A stretch of DNA of 64,000 bases, taken from contig NW_027526701.1 of assembly GCF_052857255.1 (NCBI RefSeq), positions 62,001-126,000 of the forward strand, given 5' to 3'. Below are positions 23,500-35,474 of the stretch, piece after piece (positions within the stretch are counted from its first letter, which is position 1; each line of letters starts with the position of its first letter). Both the position numbers and the translations under genes were made by a program. Source of the stretch: Amblyomma americanum. Its lineage: Eukaryota; Arthropoda; Arachnida; Ixodida; Ixodidae. Under the pieces are notes generated by a model. It was not told where the DNA came from, searched no databases, and was given only the letters and a program-made list of their open reading frames with translations.

Positions 23500-25760
23500 C
23501 TGTTTTAGACCGAAACGAGCTAAATCACAACACATCGGTTTTACAAGTGTTCCTCTGACACGCGTCAAAACTTTTTTCTCTTATAACTGCGCGAAAAGCT
23601 TGTATTCGTGCTTAGTTCAACGAAACAAGCTGTTTTAGACCGAAACGAGGTAAATTTGAACACATCGGTTTTACAAGTGTTCCTGTGACACGCGTCAAAA
23701 CTTTTTCTCTTAAAACTGCGCGAAAAGCATGTATTCTTGCTTAATACAGCGAAACAACCTGTTTTAGACCGAAACGAGCTAAATCACAACACATCGGTTT
23801 TACAAGTGTTCCTCTGATACGCGTCAAAACTTTTTCTCTTATAACTGCGCGAAAAGCATGTATTCGTGCTTAATACAACGAAACAAGCTGTTTTACACCA
23901 AAACGAGCTAGATCTGAACACATCGGTTTTACAAGTGTCCCCTGTGACATGCGTCAAAAATTTTTCTCTTGTAACTGCGCGAAAAGCACGTATTCTTGCT
24001 AAATACAACGAAACAAGCTGTTTTAGACCGAAACGAGCTAAATCACAACACATCGGTTTACAAGTGTTCCTCTGATACGCGTCAAAACTTTTTCTCTTAT
24101 AACTTCGCGAAAAGCATGTAATCGTGCTTAATACGACGAAACAAGCTGTTTTAGACCGAAACGAGCTAAATCTGAACACATCGGTTTTACAAGTGTCCCT
24201 GTGACACGCGTCAAAACTTTTTCTCTTATAACTGCGCGAAAAGCATGTATTCTTGCTTAATACAGCGAAACAAGGTGTTTTAGACCGAAACGAGCTAAAT
24301 CACAACACATCGGTTTTACAAGTGTTCCTCTGATACGCGTCAAATTTTTTTTCTCTTATAACTGCGCGAAAAGCATGTATTCGTGCTTAATACAACGTAA
24401 CAAGTTGTTTTAGACCGAAACGAGCTAAATTTGAACACATCGGTTTACATGTGTGCCTGTGACACGCGTCAAAACTTTTTCTCTTATAACTGCGCGAAAA
24501 GCATGTATTCTTGCTTCATACAGCGAATCAAGTTGTTTTAGACCGAAACGAGCTAAATCACAACACATCGGTTTTACAAGTGTTCCTCTGACACGCGTCA
24601 AAACTTTTTCTCTTATAACTGCGCGAAAAGCCTGTATTCTTGCTTAATACAGCGAAACAAGCTGTTTTAGACCGAAACGAGGTAAATCTGAACACATTGG
24701 TTTTACAAGTGTTCCTCTGATACGCGTCAAAACTTTTTCTCTGATAACTGCGCGAAAAGAATGTATTCTTGCTTAATACAACGAAACAAGCTGTTTTAGA
24801 CCGAAACGAGCTAAATCACAACACATCGGCTTTACAAGTGTTCCTCTGATACGCGTCAAAACGTTTTCTCTAATAACTGCGCGAAAAGCATGTATTCGTG
24901 CTTAGTTCAACGAAACAAGCTGTTTTAGACCGAAACGAGGTAAATCTGAACACATCGGTTTTTGCAAGTGTCCCTGTGACACGCGTCAAAACTTTTTCTC
25001 TTATAACTGCGCGAAAAGCATGTATTCTTGCTTAATACAGCGAAACAAGGTGTTTTGGACCGAAACGAGCTAAATCACAACACATCGGTTTTACAAGTGT
25101 TCCTCTGATACGCGTCAAAACTTTTTTCTCTTATAACTGCGCGAAAAGCATGTATTCGTGCTTAATACAACGTAACAAGTTGTTTTAGACCGAAACGAGC
25201 TAAATTTGAACACATCGGTTTTACAAGTGTCCCTGTGACACGCGTCAAAACTTTTTCTCTTATAACTGCGCGAAAAGCATGTATTCTTGCTTCATACAGC
25301 GAATCAAGCTGTTTTAGACCGAAACGAGCTAAATCACAACACATCGGTTTTACAAGTGTTCCTCTGACACGCGTCAAAACTTTTTCACTTATAACTGCGC
25401 GAAAAGCATGTATTCTTGCTTAATACAACGAAACAAGTTGTTTTTGACCGAAACGAGCTAAATCACAACACATCGGTTTACAAATGTTCCTCTGATACGC
25501 GTCAAAACTTTTTCTCTTGTAACCGCGCGAAAAGCACGTATTCTTGCTTAATACAGCGAAACAAGCTGTTTTAGACCGAAACGAGCTAAATCTGAACACA
25601 TCGGTTTTACAAGTGTCCCTGTGACACGCGTCAAAACTTTTTCTTTTATACCTGCGCGAAAAGCATGTATTCGTGCTTAATACAGCGAAACAAGCTGTTT
25701 TAGACCGAAACGAGCTAAATCTGAACACCGGTTTTACAAGTGTCTCTGTGACACGCGTCA
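23500..25760 (+). repeat. Transition zone mixing second- and left-domain monomers
   Basis: Monomers with TTAAAACTGCG, ACATGCGTCAAAAATTTTTC and CAAATTTTTTTTC come from the 18-mer HOR. About 25,150-25,420 matches 4,940-5,210 and 10,858-11,128 (GTAACAAGTTG, GCTTCATACAGCGAATCAAG, TTTTTCACTT). The zone has more private substitutions than its neighbours, such as GCCTGTATTC at 24,631, CTAATAACTG near 24,870, GGTTTTTGCAAG at 24,958 and TTTTGGACCG near 25,053. Confidence 0.75.
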
Positions 25761-26174
25761 AAACTTTTTCTCATAACTGCGCGACAAGCATGTATTCTTG
25801 CTTAATACAGCGAAAAAAGCTGTTTTAGACCCAAACGAGTTAAATCACAACACATCGGTTTTACAAGTGTTCCTCTGATACGCGTCTAAACTTTTTCTCT
25901 TATAACTGCGCGAAAGGCATGTATTCTTGCTTAATACAACGAAACAAGCTGTTTTAGACCGAAACGAGCTAGATCTGAACACATCGGTTTTACAAGTGTC
26001 CCTGTGACACACGTCAAAACTTTTTCTCTTATAACTGCGCGAAAAAGCACGTATTCTTGCTTAATACAGCGAAACAAGTTTGTTTTAGACCAAAACGAGC
26101 TAAATCACAACACATCGGTTTTACAAGTGTTCCTCTGATACGCGTCAAAACTTTTTTCTCTTATAACTGCGCGA

Positions 26175-28050
26175 AAAGCATGTATTCGTGCATAATACAA
26201 TGAAACAAGTTGTTTTAAACCGAAACGAGCTTAATCTGAACACATCGGTTTTACAAGTGTCCCTGTGACACGCGTCAAAACTTTTTCTCTTATAACTGCG
26301 CGAAAAGCATGTATTCTTGCTTAATTCAGCGAAACAAGCTGTTTTAGACCGAAACGAGCTAAATCACAACACATCGGTTTTACAAGTGTCCCTGTGACAC
26401 GCGTCAAAACTTTTTCTCTTATAACTGCGCGAAAAGCATGTATTCTTGCTTAATACAGCGAAACAAGCTGTTTTAGACCGAAACGAGCTAAATCACAACA
26501 CATCGGTTTTACAAGTGTTCCTCTGATACGCGTCAAAACTTTTTTCTCTTATAACTGCGCGAAAAGCATGTATTCGTGCTCAGTTCAACGAAACAAGCTG
26601 TTTTAGACCGAAACGAGGTAAATCTGAACACATCGGTTTTACAAGTGTCCCTGTGACACGCGTCAACTTTTTCTCTTATAACTGCGCGAAAAGCATGTAT
26701 TCTTGCTTAATACAGCGAAACAAGCTGTTTTAGACCGAAACGAGCTAAATCACAACACATCGGTTTTACAAGTGTCCCTGTGACACGCGTCAAAAATTTT
26801 TCTCTTGTAACTGCGCGAAAAGCACGTATTCTTGCTTAATACAACGAAACAAGCTGTTTTAGACCGAAACGAGCTAAATCTGAACACATCGGTTTTACTA
26901 GTGTCCCTGTGACACGCGTCACAACCTTTTCTCTTATAACTGCGCGAAAAGCAAGTATTCTTGCTTAATACAGCGACACAAGCTGTTTTAGACCGAAACG
27001 AGTTAAATCACAACACATCGGTTTTACAAGTGTTCCTCTGATAGGCGTCTAAACTTTTTCTCTTATAACTGCGCGAAAGGCATGTATTCGTGCTTAATAC
27101 AATGAAACAAGCTGTTTTAGACCGAAACGAGCTAAATCTGAACACCGGTTTTACAAGTGTCCCTGTGACACGCGTCAAAACTTTTTCTCTTATAACTGCG
27201 CGACAAGCATGTACTCTTGCTTAATACAGCGAAACAAGCTGTTTTAGACCCAAACGAGTTAAATCACAACACATCGGTTTTACAAGTGTTCCTCTGATAC
27301 GCGTCTAAACTTTTTCTCTTATAACTGCGCGAAAAGCACGTATTCTTGCTTAATACAGCGAAACAAGTTGTTTTAGACCAAAACGAGCTAAATCACAACA
27401 CATCGGTTTTACAAGTGTTCCTCTGATACGCGTCAATACTTTTTTCTCTATAACTGCGCGAAAAGCATGTATTCGTGCTTAATACAATGAAACAAGTTGT
27501 TTTAACCGAAACGAGCTTAATCTGAACACATCGGTTTTACAAGTGTCCCTGTGACACGCGTCAAAACTTTTTCTCCTATAACTGCGCGAAAAGCATGTAT
27601 TCTTGCTTAATTCAGCGAAACAAGCTGTTTTAGACCGAAACGAGCTAAATCACAACACATCGGTTTTACAAGTGTCCCTGTGACACGCGTCAAAACTTTT
27701 TCTCTTTTAACTGCGCGAAAAGCATGTATTCTTGCTTAATACAGCGAAACAAGCTGTTTTAGACCGAAACGAGCTAAATCACAACACATCGGTTTTACAA
27801 GTGTTCCTCTGATACGCGTCAAAACTTTTTTCTCTTATAACTGCGCGAAAAGCATGTATTCGTGCTTAGTTCAACGAAACAAGCTGTTTTAGACCGAAAC
27901 GAGGTAAATCTGAACACATCGGTTTTACAAGTGTCCCTGTGACACGCGTCAAAACTTTTTCTCTTATAACTGCGCGAAAAGCATGTATTCTTGCTTAATA
28001 CAGCGAAACAAGCTGTTTTAGACCGAAACGAGCTAAATCACAACACATCG
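26175..28050 (+). repeat. Third-domain HOR block C, copy 1 (5,678-bp offset)
   Basis: Matches 31,853-33,730 (44 monomers apart). Shared rarities: GTGCATAATACAATG (26,188 and 31,866), GCTCAGTTCAACG (26,578 and 32,256), CGCGTCAACTTTTTC with three bases lost, GCGACACAAGC, ATAGGCGTC, GTCAATACTTTTTTC and CTCTTTTAACTG. Small indels private to one copy include CTCTATAACTG and TTTTAACCGAAAC near 27,450-27,505. Confidence 0.86.
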
Positions 28051-29245
28051 GTTTTACAAGGGTTCCTCTGATACGCGTCAAAACTTTTTCTCTTATAACT
28101 GCGCGAAAAGCATGTATTCTTGCTTAATACAACGAAACAAGCTGTTTTAGACCGAAACGAGCTAAATCACAACACATCGGTTTTACAAGTGTTCCTCTGA
28201 TACGCGTCTAAACTTTTTCTCCTATAACTGCGCGAAAAGCATGTATTCGTGCTAATACAACGAAACAAGCTGTTTTACACCAAAACGAGCTAGATCTGAA
28301 CACATCAGTTTTACAAGTGTCCCTGTGACACGCGTCAAAAATTTTTCTCTTGTAACTGCGCGAAAAGCACGTATTCTTGCTTAATACAACGAAACAAGCT
28401 GTTTTAGACCGAAACGAGCTAAATCTGAACACATCGGTTTTACTAGTGTCCCTGTGACACGCGTCACAACCTTTTCTCTTATAACTGCGCGAAAAGCAAG
28501 TATTCTTGCTTAAAACAGCGAAACAAGCTGTTTTAGACCGAAACGAGTTAAATCACAACACATCGGTTTTACAAGTGTTCCTCTGATACGCGTCTAAACT
28601 TTTTCTCTTATAACTGCGCGAAAGGCATGTATTCGTGCTTAATACAACGAAACAAGCTGTTTTAGACCGAAACGAGCTAAATCTGAACACCGGTTTTACA
28701 AGTGTCCCTGTGACACGCGTCAAAACTTTTTCTCTTATAACTGCGCGACAAGCATGTACTCTTGCTTAATACAGCGAAACAAGCTGTTTTAGACCCAAAC
28801 GAGTTAAATCACAACACATCGGTTTTACAAGTGTTCCTCTGATACGCGTCTAAACTTTTTCTCTTATAACTGCGCGAAAAGCACGTATTCTTGCTTAATA
28901 CAGCGAAACAAGTTGTTTTAGACCAAAACGAGCTAAATCACAACACATCGGTTTTACAAGTGTTCCTCTGATACGCGTCAAAACTTTTTTCTCTATAACT
29001 GCGCGAAAAGCATGTATTCGTGCTTAATACAATGAAACAAGTTGTTTTAAACCGAAACGAGCTTAATCTGAACACATCGGTTTTACAAGTGTCCCTGTGA
29101 CACGCGTCAAAACTTTTTCTCTTATAACTGCGCGAAAAGCATGTATTCTTGCTTAATTCAGCGAAACAAGCTGTTTTAGACCGAAACGAGCTAAATCACA
29201 ACACATCGGTTTTACAAGTGTCCCTGTGACACGCGTCAAAATTTT
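26770..29245 (+). repeat. Nested 1,545-bp HOR (12-mer), two copies
   Basis: About 26,770-27,700 matches 28,315-29,245. Landmarks are GTCAAAAATTTTTC, TTTTACTAGTGTC, GCGACAAGCATGTACTC (27,201 and 28,746), GACCAAAACGAG (27,376 and 28,921) and AATGAAACAAGTTG. The left copy lies inside block C. Confidence 0.82.
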
Positions 29246-29439
29246 TTCTCTTATAACTGCGCGAAAAGCATGTATTCTTGCTTAATACAGCGAAACAAGG
29301 TGTTTTAGACCGAAACGAGCTAAATCACAACACATCGGTTTTACAAGTGTTCCTCTGATACGCGTCAAAACTTTTTTCTCTATAACTGCGCGAAAAGCAT
29401 GTATTCGTGCTTAGTTCAACGAAACAAGCTGTTTTAGAC

Positions 29440-31080
29440 CGAAACGAGCTAAATCACAACACATAGGTTTTACAAGTGTTCCTCTGATACGCGTGTAAAC
29501 TTTTTCTCCTATAACTGCGCGAAAAGCATGTATTCGTGCTTAGTTCAACGAAACAAGCTGTTTTAGACCGAAACGAGCTAAATCTGAACACATCGGTTTT
29601 ACAAGTGTTCCTGTGACACGCGTCAAAGCTTTTTCTCTTATAACTGCGCGAAAAGCATGTATTCTTGCTTAATACAACGAAACAAGCTGTTTTAGACCGA
29701 AACGAGCTAAATCACAACACATTGGTTTTACAAGTGTCCCTGTGACACGCGTCAAAACTTTTTCTCTTATAACTGCGCGAAAAGCATGTATTCTTGCTTA
29801 ATACAGCGAAACAAGCTGTTTTAGACCGAAACGAGCTAAATCACAACACATCGGTTTTTACAAGTGTTCCTCTGATACGCGTCAAAACTCTTTTCTTTTA
29901 TAACTGCGCGAAAAGCATGTATTCGTGCTTAGTTCAACGAAACAAGCTGTTTTAGACCGAAACGAGGTAAATCTGAACACATCGGTTTTACAAGTGTCCC
30001 TGTGACACGCGTCAAAACTTTTTCTCTTATAACTGCGCGAAAAGCATGTATTCTTGCTTAATGCAGCGAAACAAGCTCTTTTAGACCGAAACGAGCTAAA
30101 TCCCAACACATCGGTTTTACAAGTGTTCCTCTGATACGCGTCAAAACTTTTTCTCTTGTAACCGCGCGAAAAGCACGTATTCTTGCTTAATACAGCGAAA
30201 CAAGCTGTTTTAGACCGAAACGAGTTAAATCACAACACATCGGTTTTACAAGTGTTCCTCTGATACGGGTCTAAACTTTTTTCTCTTATAACTGCGCGAA
30301 AAGCATGTATTCGTGCTTAATACAATGAAACTAGTTGTTTTAAACCGAAACGAGCTTAATCTGAACACATCGGTTTTACAAGTGTCCCTGTGACACGCGT
30401 CAAAACTTTTTCTCTTATAACTGCGCGAAAAGCATGTATTCTTGCTTAATTCAGCGAAACAAGCTGTTTTAGACCGAAACGAGCTAAATCACAACACATC
30501 GGTTTTACAAGTGTCCCTGTGACACGCGTCAAAACTTTTTCTCTTATAACTGCGCGAAAAGCAAGTATCTTGCTTAATACAGCGAAACAAGCTGTTTTAG
30601 ACCGAAACGAGCTAAATCACAACACATCGGTTTTACAAGTGTTCCTCTGATACGCGTCAAAACTTTTTTCTCTTATAACTGCGCGAAAAGCATGTATTCG
30701 TGCTTAGTTCAACGAAACAAGCTGTTTTAGACCGAAACGAGGTAAATCTGAACACATCGGTTTTACAAGTGTACCTGTGACACGCGTCAAAACTTTTTCT
30801 CTTATAACTGCGCGAAAAGCATGTATTCTTGCTTAATACAGCGAAACAAGCTGTTTTAGACCGAAACGAGCTAAATAACAACACATCGGTCTTACAAGTG
30901 TTCCTCTGATACGCGTCAAAACTTTTTCTCTTATAACTGCGCGAAAAGCATGTATTCTTGCTTAATACAACGAAACAAGCTGTTTTAGACCGAAACGAGC
31001 TAAATCACAACACATAGGTTTTACAAGTGTTCCTCTGATACGCGTCTAAACTTTTTCTCCTATAACTGCGCGAAAAGCAT
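29440..31080 (+). repeat. Third-domain HOR block D, copy 1 (4,393-bp offset)
   Basis: Matches 33,833-35,474 (34 monomers apart). Shared rarities: ACATAGGTTTTAC with CGCGTGTAAAC, GTCAAAGCTTTTTC, AACTCTTTTCTTTTAT, TTAATGCAGCG with AAGCTCTTTTAG, AAATCCCAACAC, ACGGGTCTAAAC, GTGTACCTGTG and AAATAACAACACATCGGTCTTAC. The left copy alone has AAACTAGTTG near 30,330 and a one-base loss in GCAAGTATCTTGC near 30,564. Confidence 0.86.
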
Positions 31081-31852
31081 GTATTTGTGCTTAATACAAC
31101 GAAACAAGCTGTTTTAGACCGAAACGAGGTAAATCACAACACATTGGTTTTACAAGTGTCCCTGTGACACGCGTCAAAACTTTTTCTCTTATAACTGCGC
31201 GAAAAGCATGTATTCTTGCTTAATACAGCGAAACAAGCTGTTTTAGACCGAAACGAGCTAAATCACAACACATCGGTTTTTACAAGTGTTCCTCTGATAC
31301 GCGTCAAAACTTTTTTCTTTTATAACTGCGCGAAAAGCATGTATTCGTGCTTAGTTCAACGAAACAAGCTGTTTTAGACCGAAACGAGGTAAATCTGAAC
31401 ACATCGGTTTTACAAGTGTCCCTGTGACACGCGTCAAAACTTTTTCTCTTATAACTGCGCGAAAAGCATGTATTCTTGCTTAATGCAGCGAAACAAGCTC
31501 TTTTAGACCGAAAACGAGCTAAATCCCAACACATCGGTTTCACAAGTGTTCCTCTGATACGCGTCAAAACTTTTTCTCTTGAAACCGCGCGAAAAGCACG
31601 TATTCTTGCTTAATACCGCGAAACAAGTTGTTTTTGACCGAAACGAGCTAAATCTGAACACATCGGTTTTACAAGTGTCCCTGTGACACGCGTCAAAACT
31701 TTTTCTTTTATACCTGCGCGAAAAGCATGTATTCGTGCTTAATACAGCGAAACAAGCTATTTTAGACCGAAACGAGCTAAATCTGAACACATCGGTTTTT
31801 ACAAGTGTTCCTCTGATACGCGTCAGAACTTTTTTCTCTTATAACTGCGCGA

Positions 31853-33730
31853 AAAGCATGTATTCGTGCATAATACAATGAAACAAGTTGTTTTAAACCG
31901 AAACGAGCTTAATCTGAACACATCGGTTTTACAAGTGTCCCTGTGACACGCGTCAAAACTTTTTCTCTTGTAACTGCGCGAAAAGCATGTATTCTTGCTT
32001 AATTCAGCGAAACAAGCTGTTTTAGACCGAAACGAGCTAAATCACAACACATCGGTTTTACAAGTGTCCCTGTGACACGCGTCAAAACTTTTTCTCTTAT
32101 AACTGCGCGAAAAGCATGTATTCTTGCTTAATACAGCGAAACAAGCTGTTTTAGACCGAAACGAGCTAAATCACAACACATCGGTTTTACAAGTGTTCCT
32201 CTGATACGCGTCAAAACTTTTTTCTCTTATAACTGCGCGAAAAGCATGTATTCGTGCTCAGTTCAACGAAACAAGCTGTTTTAGACCGAAACGAGGTAAA
32301 TCTGAACACATCGGTTTTACAAGTGTCCCTGTGACACGCGTCAACTTTTTCTCTTATAACTGCGCGAAAAGCATGTATTCTTGCTTAATACAGCGAAACA
32401 AGCTGTTTTAGACCGAAACGAGCTAAATCACAACACATCGGTTTTACAAGTGTCCCTGTGACACGCGTCAAAAATTTTTCTCTTGTAACTGCGCGAAAAG
32501 CACGTATTCTTGCTTAATACAACGAAACAAGCTGTTTTAGACCGAAACGAGCTAAATCTGAACACATCGGTTTTACTAGTGTCCCTGTGACACGCGTCAC
32601 AACCTTTTCTCTTATAACTGCGCGAAAAGCAAGTATTCTTGCTTAATACAGCGACACAAGCTGTTTTAGACCGAAACGAGTTAAATCACAACACATCGGT
32701 TTTACAAGTGTTCCTCTGATAGGCGTCTAAACTTTTTCTCTTATAACTGCGCGAAAGGCATGTATTCGTGCTTAATACAATGAAACAAGCTGTTTTAGAC
32801 CGAAACGAGCTAAATCTGAACACCGGTTTTACAAGTGTCCCTGTGACACGCGTCAAAACTTTTTCTCTTATAACTGCGCGACAAGCATGTACTCTTGCTT
32901 AATACAGCGAAACAAGCTGTTTTAGACCCAAACGAGTTAAATCACAACACATCGGTTTTACAAGTGTTCCTCTGATACGCGTCTAAACTTTTTCTCTTAT
33001 AACTGCGCGAAAAGCACGTATTCTTGCTTAATACAGCGAAACAAGTTGTTTTAGACCAAAACGAGCTAAATCACAACACATCGGTTTTACAAGTGTTCCT
33101 CTGATACGCGTCAATACTTTTTTCTCTTATAACTGCGCGAAAAGCATGTATTCGTGCTTAATACAATGAAACAAGTTGTTTTAAACCGAAACGAGCTTAA
33201 TCTGAACACATCGGTTTTACAAGTGTCCCTGTGACACGCGTCAAAACTTTTTCTCTTATAACTGCGCGAAAAGCATGTATTCTTGCTTAATTCAGCGAAA
33301 CAAGCTGTTTTAGACCGAAACGAGCTAAATCACAACACATCGGTTTTACAAGTGTCCCTGTGACACGCGTCAAAACTTTTTCTCTTTTAACTGCGCGAAA
33401 AGCATGTATTCTTGCTTAATACAGCGAAACAAGCTGTTTTAGACCGAAACGAGCTAAATCACAACACATCGGTTTTACAAGTGTTCCTCTGATACGCGTC
33501 AAAACTTTTTTCTCTTATAACTGCGCGAAAAGCATGTATTCGTGCTTAGTTCAACGAAACAAGCTGTTTTAGACCGAAACGAGGTAAATCTGAACACATC
33601 GGTTTTACAAGTGTCCCTGTGACACGCGTCAAAACTTTTTCTCTTATAACTGCGCGAAAAGCATGTATTCTTGCTTAATACAGCGAAACAAGCTGTTTTA
33701 GACCGAAACAAGCTAAATCACAACACATCG
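31853..33730 (+). repeat. HOR block C, copy 2
   Basis: Copy of 26,175-28,050. It runs straight into block D copy 2, whereas copy 1 is followed by the 12-mer repeat before block D copy 1. Blocks C and D were therefore duplicated with different spacing, not as one rigid unit. Confidence 0.85.
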
Positions 33731-33832
33731 GTTTTACAAGTGTTCCTCTGATACGCGTCAAAACTTTTTCCCTTATAACTGCGCGAAAAGCATGTATTCT
33801 TGCTTAATACAACGAAACAAGCTGTTTTAGAC

Positions 33833-35474
33833 CGAAACGAGCTAAATCACAACACATAGGTTTTACAAGTGTTCCTCTGATACGCGTGTAAACTTTTTCT
33901 CCTATAACTGCGCGAAAAGCATGTATTCGTGCTTAGTTCAACGAAACAAGCTGTTTTAGACCGAAACGAGCTAAATCTGAACACATCGGTTTTACAAGTG
34001 TTCCTGTGACACGCGTCAAAGCTTTTTCTCTTATAACTGCGCGAAAAGCATGTATTCTTGCTTAATACAACGAAACAAGCTGTTTTAGACCGAAACGAGC
34101 TAAATCACAACACATTGGTTTTACAAGTGTCCCTGTGACACGCGTCAAAACTTTTTCTCTTATAACTGCGCGAAAAGCATGTATTCTTGCTTAATACAGC
34201 GAAACAAGCTGTTTTAGACCGAAACGAGCTAAATCACAACACATCGGTTTTTACAAGTGTTCCTCTGATACGCGTCAAAACTCTTTTCTTTTATAACTGC
34301 GCGAAAAGCATGTATTCGTGCTTAGTTCAACGAAACAAGCTGTTTTAGACCGAAACGAGGTAAATCTGAACACATCGGTTTTACAAGTGTCCCTGTGACA
34401 CGCGTCAAAACTTTTTCTCTTATAACTGCGCGAAAAGCATGTATTCTTGCTTAATGCAGCGAAACAAGCTCTTTTAGACCGAAACGAGCTAAATCCCAAC
34501 ACATCGGTTTTACAAGTGTTCCTCTGATACGCGTCAAAACTTTTTCTCTTGTAACCGCGCGAAAAGCACGTATTCTTGCTTAATACAGCGAAACAAGCTG
34601 TTTTAGACCGAAACGAGTTAAATCACAACACATCGGTTTTACAAGTGTTCCTCTGATACGGGTCTAAACTTTTTTCTCTTATAACTGCGCGAAAAGCATG
34701 TATTCGTGCTTAATACAATGAAACAAGTTGTTTTAAACCGAAACGAGCTTAATCTGAACACATCGGTTTTACAAGTGTCCCTGTGACACGCGTCAAAACT
34801 TTTTCTCTTATAACTGCGCGAAAAGCATGTATTCTTGCTTAATTCAGCGAAACAAGCTGTTTTAGACCGAAACGAGCTAAATCACAACACATCGGTTTTA
34901 CAAGTGTCCCTGTGACACGCGTCAAAACTTTTTCTCTTATAACTGCGCGAAAAGCAAGTATTCTTGCTTAATACAGCGAAACAAGCTGTTTTAGACCGAA
35001 ACGAGCTAAATCACAACACATCGGTTTTACAAGTGTTCCTCTGATACGCGTCAAAACTTTTTTCTCTTATAACTGCGCGAAAAGCATGTATTCGTGCTTA
35101 GTTCAACGAAACAAGCTGTTTTAGACCGAAACGAGGTAAATCTGAACACATCGGTTTTACAAGTGTACCTGTGACACGCGTCAAAACTTTTTCTCTTATA
35201 ACTGCGCGAAAAGCATGTATTCTTGCTTAATACAGCGAAACAAGCTGTTTTAGACCGAAACGAGCTAAATAACAACACATCGGTCTTACAAGTGTTCCTC
35301 TGATACGCGTCAAAACTTTTTCTCTTATAACTGCGCGAAAAGCATGTATTCTTGCTTAATACAACGAAACAAGCTGTTTTAGACCGAAACGAGCTAAATC
35401 ACAACACATAGGTTTTACAAGTGTTCCTCTGATACGCGTCTAAACTTTTTCTCCTATAACTGCGCGAAAAGCAT
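33833..35474 (+). repeat. HOR block D, copy 2
   Basis: Copy of 29,440-31,080, nearly identical. The copies part at the ACATAGGTTTTAC...CTCCTATAAC monomer: the left copy goes to GTATTTGTGCTTAATAC and this copy to GTATTCGTGCTTAGTTC. Confidence 0.85.

Noticed and set aside
4940..25420. The identical 20,210-bp offset seen both for 492-2,030 to 20,702-22,240 and for 4,940-5,210 to 25,150-25,420, as evidence of one 20-kb duplication
   Set aside because: The sequence between these matches is not collinear (for example 4,517 does not match 24,727), so the equal offset most likely reflects the same whole number of monomers by chance.
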